From positions 372,001-436,000 of the forward strand of contig RBKR01000004.1 in the NCBI GenBank assembly GCA_004835665.1: a stretch of 64,000 bases of DNA, read 5' to 3'. The DNA comes from Phoma sp. XZ068 (Eukaryota; Ascomycota; Dothideomycetes; Pleosporales; Didymellaceae). This document shows positions 46,383 to 57,004 of the stretch, one piece after another. Positions within the stretch are counted from its first letter, which is position 1; each line of letters starts with the position of its first letter. The translations under genes and the position numbers were made by a program. The notes below the pieces were generated by a model. The model had not been told where the DNA came from, ran no database searches, and worked only from the letters and a program-made list of their open reading frames with translations.

Positions 46383-47656
46383 TTGGAATGCCTTGCAGCT
46401 GACTACCGACAAACCACTATCGCTACCGGAGCGAGTTGTCCAAAAGCATTGAGACACAACTCAGTTCTCCCTTCGCGCATCCTATGGGCAAGCCATGTCT
46501 CTTGGCTAAGCTTAGCCGTCGATGAACTTGCAGACCAGCTTAATATGGCGGAGCTTGACGAATACGACACTATGATGGCAGGAGCGAAAGTTGTCTATTT
46601 TGTTCACAACGATTTAAGCTTAGACAACATCGAGTCGCTGCTTAGGACCTTGGGTTCGTTCCCAACTAACTCTTTGAAGTTCTCCAAGATCTGCGACAAA
46701 TATCAGAAGAGACGCTCTAAGTGGCAGGGAGCAGTGATCTATTTCATTGAGTTTCTGGTCGGCAACATTGTCACGCAATGGTCTGAAGAACACCCCGAAG
46801 AAAATTTTCTTGGGCTCTCCAAGGACGATCGTCAAGCTGTTTGGGAGTCAAACTACGCTCGAAACGAGGCGGGGATGGCAATGGCCATGTGGCAGCTGGT
46901 TGGAGGAGTGATCGACTAGCCACAACTCTTCAGCGACAGACCAGCGGGGCGGACCAACGCAGAGCAGGAAAAGATTGATGCTGCTTGCATCATGATTGAA
47001 GTGAAGTGCACGTTTGCATGTGAACAGGTGTTCAAGTACCGTTTCAACGGTGGATCGCTTCCTGTGTCCGACATGGACGACGATTTTGGTGAGGACGGTC
47101 TTAGTGTGGTGTGATCTGTAACATGGATTTGAACTGAACTAACATCTATCAGAAGCAGGAGCTGAAGACTTGGCGTGGATTTGCTCTCCAACCTGAGTTC
47201 TCGGCGGTAGTTATTGAATTCGATTCTGCCGTGAGAAGGGTAACGGAAGGATCGAGACTGCGACTGCGTCTGGGACCTAGACCGGTAACCAGTTCATCGT
47301 TGAGCGCGCTCGCGCCAGGCGAAACCGTCGTAATACTCCCTCCTAGCCCAACAAGACAGTCATATCGTGCTCTGCTTGAACAGCTCTCTGAAGTTCTCGT
47401 GTATCTTGCGATGACGAATCTTGATAATTTTAGCAGAACACCCCAAGCATTTGGCGACTCATACTCTTATGATTCACAGTCTTTTTCTATAAGGTTTTCT
47501 AGAATGTTTCCTATAAGTTTTTCCCACATTTATGGTCACAATACGGTCACGTGGTGCGTCACCACGGGTTCAACGAGGGTAGAGCTGCCCAGCGCGGCCA
47601 TTCGTGAAGCGGGTACAAAAGCATACAGCTTCGTGAAGGACAGGCAGGAGAAGTAG
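46383..47656 (+). pseudogene. Hypothetical gene interrupted by one TAG codon
   Basis: Family not recognised. One frame is open from 46383 (an internal Met at 46545, MAELDEYDTMM, may be the true start) to TAG at 46917-46919, then continues in the same frame as PQLFSDRPAGRTN and EVKCTFACEQVFKYRFNG to about 47108. A possible short intron (47109-47152, ending AACATCTATCAG) joins KQELKTWRGFALQPEF and runs to the stop at 47654. The TAG is one C-to-T change from CAG. The product would be about 400 residues, mostly alpha-helical, without signal peptide or membrane segments. It could instead be two separate short genes. Confidence 0.4.
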
Positions 47657-48309
47657 TAGTTTGGGCGATATTCACAGATACGCGAAGACCATTTCTATGA
47701 GGACACATGGACCTTTATGACACATGAGTAGAAATCTGGAAAAGGGCTTGCAGTCTCTCACTTTGAACATCTATCGCCTGTAGGATGTGCGCACCTGCTT
47801 GCCGGTACCTGCGCATTGTGATAGGTTCGATGGTATCTAAGGGCGCGATGTGCATTTAAAAGATTCGACGATTGACTTACTTCTGCGATTGACACTACTT
47901 GATCCATTTCGTCACGCTCTTCATCATGTTAGCGAAGTTTCAATGCCGTTAGTGAAGCCTTCCACTTTAATCACAATCCGTCTTACCCTGAATAGTCTCC
48001 AGACTTCTCGCGTCGACTGTAAGTGACACCTCGCACTTCGTTTTAGATACGAGTTGACGTGTGGGTTTTATATTTGCTGAGGTGAATGATGTGAAAGGGT
48101 GTTCGTTGAGCGCTCTCGGGTCTCGCATCAGGGGTGGTAACAACGGTCGGTCCATGTTCGCCAAGCCAATTTTGTCAGAAGGGAAGGAGCGAGGCATTGC
48201 AAACTCGGAAATGAGGAAGCTGTAAGATATCGAGACACACAGCCGTTATCATACCCTTCCATTGTCTTGTGCGAGCTTTGCATCGTCTGACTCTGCCCAG
48301 GTTCTCTCA
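47657..48309. other. Intergenic region
   Basis: About 650 bp between two damaged hypothetical genes. No supported gene. Confidence 0.4.
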
Positions 48310-49133
48310 ATGGCGTCTCAGAAGCGGAGCTTTCGACCTCGGAGAGGAAACGTCACACATACGGAACAGCCCTTTACAGAAGGCGATGCCCGTAGCAATC
48401 ACGTTCGCCAGAGCAAGAAGGCCCGCAATTGCTCACCAAAGATGGAGGACGAAGACATCAGGGAGTCCGGGCTTTCAGGCAAGGAAATCGACACTGACGA
48501 TGACTACATCATGACATTCGTTGAGCAGGTGGAAGAGTCTGAAGACGACAACGATGAGGCGGAAAGTGACGATGATGACGAAGACGAACAGCACTCATTC
48601 GAAGAGGAGGAGACGGGTATCGATGATGTTATCATCGAACGTGATGAATGTCATGCAGCCGAGGAAATCGAACTGGCGTCGACAGGCGCTTTAGGGCGAT
48701 CTTTCACAAGATCCTCACCCTCCTCGTGGCCTGGGCATCCAACAACATTGCAGTATGGAACGACTTGTCTCTCGAAGAACAGGCCATGAAGAAGAATACT
48801 GCCTTCTTACTGACCCGTTACGACATCGACTTCTTCCTAGATCTCCTTCTGACGGCCGTTCTTCTGCCGGTCCAGCTGTTATTCTCAAAATTTTGCTGGT
48901 GCTTGGATGACCTCCTCTCTCTCCCAAGGATTCCCACCGGAGATACCAGAAACATAATCTACGGGAACTTCCCTACCGGAAATCTTGGTCGAGAAAACCG
49001 TGTCGGTTGCGAATTATATGTAGGACAGTCCATGTCAATCTGGAAACGAAACCAGCAACACCTGAGGATAGCTAGAGACTTCCTCCCACACCTACGCACT
49101 ATTCGCATATGCCTTTCGGCGTTGCATTGTTAA
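48310..49133 (+). pseudogene. Acidic hypothetical protein, apparently frameshifted
   Basis: The ATG at 48310 opens a basic segment (MASQKRSFRPRRG) followed by a strongly acidic run (EESEDDNDEAESDDDDEDEQ, about 48528-48590), as in nuclear proteins. Around 48680-48700 the protein-like sequence moves to another frame: FHKILTLLVAWASNNIAVWN and YDIDFFLDLLLTAVLLP, ending at 49131-49133. I found no donor/acceptor pair of the right phase to join them, so a one-base frameshift (or a sequence error) is the simplest reading. Product and family unknown. Confidence 0.35.
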
Positions 49134-49251
49134 CTATGGAGTACTTCAGGTAGACTCGGCAATTGTGCCGCTGGTATAGACATTGCTTCATTTGATTCAT
49201 TTGCTGGCAGATAGCTTCTTGAGATCTATTCCTTTTAAGATATTTCTATCA

Positions 49252-49938
49252 TCAGACACCCCAAGCAGTAATCCTGCGCTCGAACTCTGAGATCTCAGCT
49301 GCAAGATCCGCCTCCTTCTTTCCTAAAAGCTGCTCGTAGATCCACAGACTTGTGTCAATGCCAGAAGTAACGCCTGCAGCATTGATGATCCTTACACCAG
49401 CTTCAGTAGTACCAGCATCGGCCCATCTCTCCTTGATTAAGTTCACCTTCGAGTCTCCACCTGCCGCCTCATCGGCAACCTTCTTCAACATTTCCCAGCC
49501 CATGTGATGTGTGGTGACGGTGCGACCAGCCAGAATGCCCGATGCTGCGAGGATGATTGATCCGGTGCAGACAGACTGCAAGATACGCGATCCAGGGCCC
49601 TTAGTCGGAGGCAGAGTGATGTACCTGCGCAGAAGAGCCGCCAGTTCCTGGCCCTCTTTTGAAGGAAGAAGCTTGTCGAAGACGCCGAAATGCGCGCCTG
49701 GGATGACGAGGATATCATATTGGTCGAGGGTGGCCTCGAGCTCCGCGAACGTGCCGTTGGGCACATACTCCAATGAGCCGGTTATGGATGGGATGCGATC
49801 GAAATGTCCGAATGACTTGATTTCAAATTTTTCCTCTCCCTCTGCAAGGCTCGTGCTGTAGATCTCGACCGGACCGCTGAAGTCAAGAATATCCGCGGAG
49901 GGGTAAAGGTACACGGCGACTTTGAATTGAGGAGCCAT
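49252..49938 (-). CDS. DJ-1/PfpI family protein (class I glutamine-amidotransferase-like), 228 aa
   Basis: A single exon. Cytosolic alpha/beta protein of the DJ-1/PfpI superfamily. The nucleophile elbow is QSVCTGS (Cys124), preceded by LVIPGAHFGV and followed by GRTVTTHHMGWEML, which is the arrangement of the isonitrile hydratase/AraC-N-terminal subgroup rather than of human DJ-1. An acidic partner (Asp or Glu in the DILDFSGPVEIY segment) is present. The length is typical. Members act as glyoxalase III, isonitrile hydratase or redox proteins; the substrate cannot be fixed. It lies 320 bp downstream of the class V aminotransferase on the same strand. Confidence 0.87.
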   Translation of the reverse strand: MAPQFKVAVYLYPSADILDFSGPVEIYSTSLAEGEEKFEIKSFGHFDRIPSITGSLEYVPNGTFAELEATLDQYDILVIPGAHFGVFDKLLPSKEGQELAALLRRYITLPPTKGPGSRILQSVCTGSIILAASGILAGRTVTTHHMGWEMLKKVADEAAGGDSKVNLIKERWADAGTTEAGVRIINAAGVTSGIDTSLWIYEQLLGKKEADLAAEISEFERRITAWGV

Positions 49939-50257
49939 TTTGGGTAGTATGGTTGAATGTTTCGGAAGTAATTGTGGCTTGAAAATGACTCTGGTTTATG
50001 CCTTTTAACAGCTGCGCGACTGCTTGGCCTTATATGGACAGATAGTCGTCGCCGTTGGCGGACCGGACTGAAGGGCAGCTTCCGCTCCGTTGGTGTTGTT
50101 GTACCATCCGGACTAGCGTGCGACATGAACTTTCTCAAACAGGACAAGTTCCCCACCAACGATGAGCTTATATCATCTTTATAATTAGCCTGATACAGTA
50201 CAAATTGGCAGGAGTGTTTCCGGATGACCCGCTTTCACATGATCATGTATCTAAATT
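49939..50257. other. Intergenic region
   Basis: About 320 bp between two minus-strand genes; it should contain the DJ-1-like promoter and the aminotransferase 3' UTR. Nothing else seen. Confidence 0.45.
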
Positions 50258-51587
50258 CTAAGGCAAGACTTTCTTCAGTACATCAACTACGCCGTGAACC
50301 TCCGCTTCGGTGTTGTAGTGCACCATCGAGATTCTTGTGACACCATCCTCACCGACCTTCAAAATCTCATCGCACAGTCTCTTCGAATAGAAATGGCCCC
50401 ACCTGAAGCCGTAGTTCGAGATATTCTCAGCGTCTTCCACGAGCGTTTTGGAGCTAATTCCATCAACAACAAATGAGATCGTCGATACACGCTCCACTGG
50501 ATCCGATGATGTTGATCCAAGAACAGTAATGTCGTCTCGAGAGTTCAGGAAGTCGAGCAGGATCTTTTGAAGTTTGCCCTCGTGCTCAATGATCGCTTTA
50601 TCGGAGCCCTGGAGGTACCATGTGATCTCGGGAATCGACTGAACGGCTTCGTAGTTCGAAGCTGCAAAACCGAGCTTGTTTTCAAGGGTCGTCGTAGAGT
50701 TGAAGAAGTGTCCCATGGGCTTCACAAACTGCTGAGCCGAGTTGCTGGCGTACAGTACGGCGATATGAGGGCCGTATACCTTGACTGTTCAGCAGGATGC
50801 GCAGAACTAGGCTCCATATCACGTACCTTATACCACGAGAAGGCGTAAAAATCAACACCAAACGCCTTGACATCGACTCTTCTGTGAGGCGCAAAGCTCA
50901 CGCCGTCCACGCAGAACAGTGCACCCACCTCGTGCACAGCATCAGCAATTGTCCGCACATCATGGATAGTTCCAAGAATGTTTGAGACATGCGTACAAGC
51001 CACGAATTTGATTTTCGGTGAAAGGAGCGGCTTCAGGTTGTCTGCAGTCAGCTTCAGCTCAGGCTTACTTGGGTACCACCATGTCACTTTCAGCTTTAGA
51101 CGCTCTGCCATTGAAAGCCATGGGTCTATGTTTGTCTCGTGATCCATCCTAGATAGGATGATTTCGTCGCCTTCGTTGAGCATCATGGCGCCGGACAGGT
51201 TCATGAATAGTTGTGTTGTGGAAGCTCCGAGCACTACCGGCAGTCAGCATTGATATCCGGCACCATTTATATGCCTGTCTTGCGTACCAATCTCATCGCG
51301 GTCTGCATTGATGTACTTTGCAGCTGCCAGATAGCCATCCTCATACTTTGTGGTCGATTGGGTGCTGGTGCGGTAAGAAGCACCAAGCTGAACGTTGGTC
51401 TTCGACAAGTACTGTGTAATTCTACCAATCCATAAGCCAAATACTCTCTTACAAACCACCTGTGAACTCACGAATCAACTACAACCCCCAAAGTTTGGCT
51501 TCCTCCGGCATTGTCGAGGAACACTTGGTCCAGCTGCAATGCGGGGAAGTGTTCCCGCGCCTTTGAAATATCGAATGAGGCGGCCAT
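50258..51587 (-). CDS. Class V aminotransferase (cysteine desulfurase/selenocysteine lyase-like), 392 aa
   Basis: PLP-dependent fold-type I enzyme. Exons 51587-51472, 51421-51288, 51233-50827 and 50779-50258, all frame-consistent. Key parts: FLDNAGGSQ near the N-terminus, GASTTQLFMNL binding the PLP phosphate, DHETN, the CTHVSNILGTIHDV block, the PLP-stacking/bonding aspartate in FCVDGVSFAPHRRVDV, and the Schiff-base lysine Lys219 in FSWYKVYGPH, exactly at an exon boundary. The C-terminal small domain ends in MVHYNTEAEV. An upstream in-frame ATG would add about 56 residues; the chosen start (MAASFDISKAREHFPAL) fits the family. Without a search I cannot choose between cysteine desulfurase-like and isopenicillin-epimerase-like activity. 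Confidence 0.88.
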
Positions 51588-52792
51588 TTCTTGTATGACC
51601 AATGCACACGTAGTCGTATATATCTCTTGAATAGATTGAATTATATCGGGGTGTAGCTCACGGGGCGTGTTGCGTTGCGGTTCTTTCGGCTCTATTGTGG
51701 TATACCTGGAATGAGGGGTGGGTGTTTGCTGGCTGGAGAAGGAAGGTGGCTCCACAACAGTGACGCCATCACACTACAAATCTGTTACACCCCGCCCGCG
51801 ATACTCCTACTCGTACATGGACCGACTAGAACCGTTCTTCAAATGCATCACCATGCTGAGGAAGTTTTGGCTGGGCTCACTTCCGTCCTTATCGATAGCC
51901 ATTCTCTCCTTTTCTGGCTCAGAACGCGAGTGTGTCCCAATGCGCCACGCACAATTGTTCTAGAATGATCTTCATAATGGCCACACGTGCAATGCACAAA
52001 AGCTTGCGTAGAACCTCGACTCACTCGCCTTGCCAATGCGATGCCCATGTAGGTCTGCACTGCGATGTACGTGCTCAGTCGTGGCGTCTCTGCTTTTTCT
52101 GAGCTGCAAGCCTAGACGCAGCCCGCACGGGTGCTCCCCTTAACTGAGCCTAATTAGACAATACTAACTGAACCACATCTCCACAAAGGAATCGTCACTA
52201 ACCAGATAAATCGCGGGATGACCGATTAAATTTTGAACTCGCGAGGGCGCACTTCCAAGACGCGCAAAACTACTCGTACTGTGTGAGGTTACCGAAACTC
52301 TCCCGAAACAGATGCCTACTTGATTCCATGCTCGCAGTAAATCAAAGCCCAGCACAGGACGCGGTTTCAAGGCCAAATAATAAGGCAAATTCCCTGGTCA
52401 AGAGCAGCAAGAGGAGTAGTTGACATCATACATTGCCCAGCAGTTACGCAATCAAACCCTGGGTAACCAGATCAGCCGCTATTTGTAGCTTATGTCAATA
52501 CGGCGTCCCGAAGCGACCGCAAGCCACACCCGCTAGTAAGCTATTTGTGAGGCTGAAAGACTGTAGCTGAAGCTCCACAAGAGGTCTGGCCTCTGCAAGC
52601 GTAGACGTGTACGCAAGACAAGCACACTGCCGACCTCGCTTGTATCAGCCTTGCTATCAATGCTGTCGGGTCATTGAATCATTGAGACGTTCTTGGAATT
52701 CTACATAAGCTACCCAATACCCAGACCCTTTCTTCTCTCTACTCTGGTCACCACACTCGTTCATTCTACATTAATCTAATCACTCGTTACGA
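51588..52792. other. Divergent promoter region
   Basis: About 1.2 kb between the minus-strand aminotransferase and a plus-strand secreted-protein gene. It should contain both promoters. Short open frames at 51675-51968 have no domain. Confidence 0.45.
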
Positions 52793-54311
52793 ATGGCACC
52801 TGCACTTCTCCAGGCTGCTGCGCTTGCGCTTCGGGCCGCAACAACCATCTGCCCTGCGTTGCCGACTTGCCCCCAAGATGACAAGTGCTCTTTGACATCC
52901 AACGGGGTATCTCTTCAAGTTAGCTGCGCGACAGACTATTATGGAGGAGATCTTCAGCTGGCACAGGTGAGCCCATGCTTGATTGCTGGCTTTGCTACAA
53001 GTATTTAATGATTGCAGACCTCCACGCTTGCGGCCTGTATGAAAGCCTGTTCTGCCACGGCTGGCTGCGTTGCTGCCAGTTATGTCGGTCAAAATTGCTA
53101 CATGAAGAACACCATCAATGCTGCGCAGGCAAAGTAAGACTCAGAATCAAAAAGCAAAGACCACAAACTGACAACATTAGCGCCAATGTGATCGGCATTT
53201 CTGTCATGGCTCGCGAGACTGTTTCACCCACCACGCCTGGTGGCCAGCAAACGTGCCCATCAAGCTTTACCTGCCCCCAAAACGATGGTTGCTCATACAC
53301 CGCGGGCTCTCGTACCTTGACTCTGTCTTGCGGAGTGGACTTCTACGGAGGCGACATTGACAACCCGTGGTCAGAGAGCCTTGAAGCATGTACAAAAGTT
53401 TGCGCGACTAACACAAAGTGTGCCGCTGCTTCGTTCGTTGGCGGCAAGGGAGCTGGCACATGCTACCTGAAGGGCACGAAGAACGGTGCCACCATCAATG
53501 ATGTTGTTGACGGTATGTTCAAAGGCTCTGGCTTCTGCAAAATCAAGTACTCTACTGACCTAAACTAGCTGTCTACGTGAACACTGCTATTGTGCAATCT
53601 AGTAGCGTTGCACCATCTCCAACAGCCACGCCTTCCCCATCTGCGGTGTCTAGCGTCATCTCCTCCGCTATTTCCAGCAGCACGCCTGTCCCCTCTAGCA
53701 GCAGCACCAGTCCCTCCGCAACACCTACTCCGACTTTCTTTGCGACCTGCGATTCCGTTAATAGCGGTGTCAACTTGGTTGAGAACCCTAGCTTCGAAAC
53801 CAACTCTGGCTCTCGGACTCCTGCAGTTCCTTGGGTATCTTCGAACCAATATGTCTATATTGTGAAGAATCAGCCTACTTCGCACTGTGGATCCTCTTAC
53901 ATGTAAGCCCGCAATCCTGTTAGATGTTTTAGGATTTCAGCTTACAAGAACCATAGGGTATTCTACGCGATCTCGTCGAACCCCACCTTGACCACATTTA
54001 GCTTGACCCAGAAGATCGCCAGTTCCCTCTCTACAACCAAGCCCTACGTTGTAAACTTCGGCCTCAGCCCATATGCAGGTACCAGCAATGCCGGCTGCAC
54101 AATGGAAGTCTACGCCAATGACGCCCGTATTTTCAGCCGACTCGTAACTTCTTATGCGGGAAACCAACGTTACTGGGAGACATATGCCACGTCAACGTTC
54201 ACCCCGACTTCATCGGACATTACCCTGAAGTTTCTGTGGACTTGCAACCCAACTGGTTCAACCTGGCAGGGCGCCGCCTTCATCGACGATGTCACTATGG
54301 CGCTAGCTTAA
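52793..54311 (+). CDS. Secreted protein with two PAN/Apple-like modules and a C-terminal jelly-roll-like domain, 436 aa
   Basis: Exons 52793-52966, 53018-53133, 53181-53512, 53569-53902 and 53957-54311; each junction restores the frame. Two Cys-rich modules of about 80 residues repeat the same plan: TCPQDDKC...DYYGGDL...ACMKAC...GCVAASYVG...NCYMK and TCPQNDGC...DFYGGDI...ACTKVC...KCAAASFVGG...TCYLK. This is the PAN/Apple-like pattern seen in fungal wall and adhesin-like proteins. A Ser/Thr/Pro linker (about residues 215-255) follows, probably O-glycosylated, then a domain opening with NLVENPSFETNSG and ending TWQGAAFIDDVTM, the signature of galactose-binding-like (CBM-type) sandwiches. The N-terminus (MAPALLQAAALALRAATT) is only a weak signal peptide. 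Carbohydrate or surface binding is the likely role. Confidence 0.75.
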
Positions 54312-55024
54312 AATGCTGGCTTAAGGGACGGGGACTACGAAAATTGTAATTGTAATGTTTAATTCAAAGGTCACATGCTCCTTAACATCGTTACATGCCG
54401 GGCACAACTGAAGCCCCGTACATCACACTTGAAGGTCGCATACATACATTTATTCCAAATACATTCCTTTCTGTATAACCTTATGGTGTCATATCTTTCG
54501 AGTACGTGGCGACCAAGCATCAAGCAACAATGGTGATGGTTTTGGAGGCTAGACTAAAGAGACATAGATGTGGGTGCGCTGCTGCTAGCGAAGAACTGAC
54601 AGTAAGAACATGGCTTTCCTACTGTTACCACAAGCCATGATAGCTCAAGGGCTGTCTCAGACCTTAAAAAGGGCCGAGCAGTATTCAATGACAATAGAGC
54701 GGGAGACGTAAACCTTCCTTTGTAGGTAAGTATGCCGTTATTTGGTGGTGACGTATACCGGGTAATGTCTTATCCCCCGCATATTGATGACCGAACTTGC
54801 AGCACCTTCCCCATCTTTTCCCTGCAAAGTAGACTTAAACAAGGGAAACCAAATTAGCTTCTACAATACGCGCAGGTAAGTGGCTACTCGGAGTCAAATG
54901 TTTCGCCGGGGGGTCACGATGTGCGGAGATTCACCTTCAGATCAGGAGGGTCTAACTCCATAACGGCGGTTCGGACACTTCTGCACAACAATATCAGAAG
55001 ACAAGAAACGGACTGAAGAAGATG
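54312..55024. other. Intergenic region
   Basis: About 0.7 kb between two plus-strand secreted-protein genes. No gene seen. Confidence 0.45.
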
Positions 55025-55032
55025 TATAAAAA
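55025..55032 (+). promoter_or_regulatory. TATA box of the tannase gene
   Basis: TATAAAAA lies 70 nt upstream of the ATG pair at 55095/55098, followed by a short TC-rich leader. Confidence 0.45.
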
Positions 55033-55094
55033 CCGTCGCTAACTCTATCCTCTCTCTTGTTTCCTCACGAGCGGGTCGACCTTCACTCGATTGC

Positions 55095-56837
55095 ATGATG
55101 CGTACTCAACTCTTTGTAGGGTCACTGGCCTCCGCCGTCACATCTCTTTCACTGAAAGATATTTGTACTACCGCTTACGCTGCATCCAGGCTGCCTGAAG
55201 CTGGTACGTACCAAGGAATTACGATCGACCCAGCCTCCGTCATTACCACCCTCACGTCGAACTACACTCTCCGCAACCAAGTCTTCTACCCCGATGCTAG
55301 CGTCGCCTACTGCAATATCACATTCTCGTACACGCATGAAGGTCGCAACGACCTTGTCAACGTCGCATACTTCGCTCCCGATCCTTCCGCTTTCAAGAAC
55401 CGCTTCCTTGCCACTGGTGGTGGAGGTTTAGCCATCAACTCCGGAGCCACGTCAGTGACCGGAGGCGTCAGTATCGGCGCAGTAGGTGGACTTACAGATG
55501 GAGGGTTTGGCAGCTTCTCCACTCAGGAAGACGTTCACTTCCTTCTGGCCAACGGAACGGTCAACTGGGAGAATTTGTACATGTTCAGCTACCAGGCTAT
55601 CCACGAGATGACTGTACTCGGAAAGCAGTTCACCAAGAACCTCATGGCTATGCAGAATAGCACCAAGCTGTACGCTTATTACCAAGGCTGCTCTGAAGGC
55701 GGCCGAGAGGGCTGGAGTCAGATTCAGCGCTTTGAGGAGCTTGACGGCGCGAGTGTAAGTGCTCCTGCATTCCGGTACGGACATCAGCAGATCCAGCATC
55801 TGTATAGCAACGTCGTGGAAAAGACACTCGACTACTTCCCGCCGCCTTGTGAGCTGGATGCTATTGCAAACGCCACGATCAAGTTCTGCGATCCCTTAGA
55901 CGGCAAAACCGACGGCGTCGTCGCACGCTCAGACCTATGCAAGTTGCACTTCAATGCCAACTCTACGATTGGACTGCCGTACTTTTGCCCGGCATCTGCG
56001 GGAGGCGGCAACCCTTTTGGCCCAGGCGGAGGTCAAGCTACACCAATACAGAACGGCACCGTCTCAGCCAAAGCAGCAGCAGTCGCGCAGACCATCATCG
56101 ACGGCCTGCACGACTCCCAAGGCCGACAAGCCTACTTTTCCTACCAGCCCGCAGCAACTTTCGCAGACGCACAAACAAAGTATAACAACGCCAGCGGCGA
56201 CTGGGAACTCAGCATCTCCGGTCTAGGCGGCGAATTTGTAACGCGGTATCTCTGGCTGCAGAACACATCGAAACTGCCCAGCCTCGACGGCGTAACATAC
56301 GACACGCTAAAAGAATGGATGTACGACCTCTGGCAGACCTACGAAGACAGCCTGCAAACCACCTGGCCCGACCTCTCGCGCTTCGCATCTTCGGGCGGCA
56401 AAATCCTGCACGTCCACGGCGAAAGCGACAACTCCATCCCCGCCGCGAGCAGCGTGCGGTACTGGGAGTCTGTACGCTCGGTCATGTATCCCGACCTCTC
56501 TTACAATGCGTCTACAGCCAAGCTACAGGACTTTTATCGCTTCTACCTAGTCCCTGGCGCCGCGCATTGTAGTCCGAATAGTTACCAACCGAACGGCGGG
56601 TGGCCGCAGACGGTCATGACGCAGTTGATTGAGTGGGTAGAGAATGAGAAGGCGCCGGAGATGCTGAATGCGACGGTGCTGTTGGGTGCGAATAAGGGCC
56701 AGAATCAGCGGATTTGTATGTGGCCTCTCAGACCGGTTTATAGGGATGGTGAGAGCGTGCCGGAGTGTGTGTATGAGCAGGAGAGTATCGATTCGTGGCA
56801 CTATGAGTTGGATGCTTTTAAGATGCCTGTGTATTAG
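55095..56837 (+). CDS. Secreted tannase/feruloyl esterase, 580 aa
   Basis: Hydrolyses gallate or hydroxycinnamate esters of plant polymers. A single exon. Two Met codons start it (MMRTQLF); a short signal peptide ends near SLASAVTSLS. The tannase-family serine hydrolase triad with its neighbouring disulfide (CS-D-HC) is complete: Cys199-Ser200 in YYQGCSEGGREG, Asp445 in HVHGESDNS and His491-Cys492 in PGAAHCSPN. The lid carries the calcium-binding-like loop CDPLDGKTDGVV (residues 265-276). More than ten N-glycosylation sites fit secretion. The sequence cannot tell tannase from feruloyl esterase B. Its stop faces that of the multicopper oxidase 167 bp away. Confidence 0.92.
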   Translation: MMRTQLFVGSLASAVTSLSLKDICTTAYAASRLPEAGTYQGITIDPASVITTLTSNYTLRNQVFYPDASVAYCNITFSYTHEGRNDLVNVAYFAPDPSAFKNRFLATGGGGLAINSGATSVTGGVSIGAVGGLTDGGFGSFSTQEDVHFLLANGTVNWENLYMFSYQAIHEMTVLGKQFTKNLMAMQNSTKLYAYYQGCSEGGREGWSQIQRFEELDGASVSAPAFRYGHQQIQHLYSNVVEKTLDYFPPPCELDAIANATIKFCDPLDGKTDGVVARSDLCKLHFNANSTIGLPYFCPASAGGGNPFGPGGGQATPIQNGTVSAKAAAVAQTIIDGLHDSQGRQAYFSYQPAATFADAQTKYNNASGDWELSISGLGGEFVTRYLWLQNTSKLPSLDGVTYDTLKEWMYDLWQTYEDSLQTTWPDLSRFASSGGKILHVHGESDNSIPAASSVRYWESVRSVMYPDLSYNASTAKLQDFYRFYLVPGAAHCSPNSYQPNGGWPQTVMTQLIEWVENEKAPEMLNATVLLGANKGQNQRICMWPLRPVYRDGESVPECVYEQESIDSWHYELDAFKMPVY

Positions 56838-57004
56838 GTGGCGGGTTTTGATTTCCGACTGGAGGGGTGCTAATGGCCCGTAATCGATATTCTGGATACT
56901 TGCCCGATAGGAGAAGATTTAGTATTGCGGTATGGTCACCGGATAGGTACTAAATAGGTGCAATCCAATTATACACAAGTATGTAATAGTATGCACAGCG
57001 AGAC

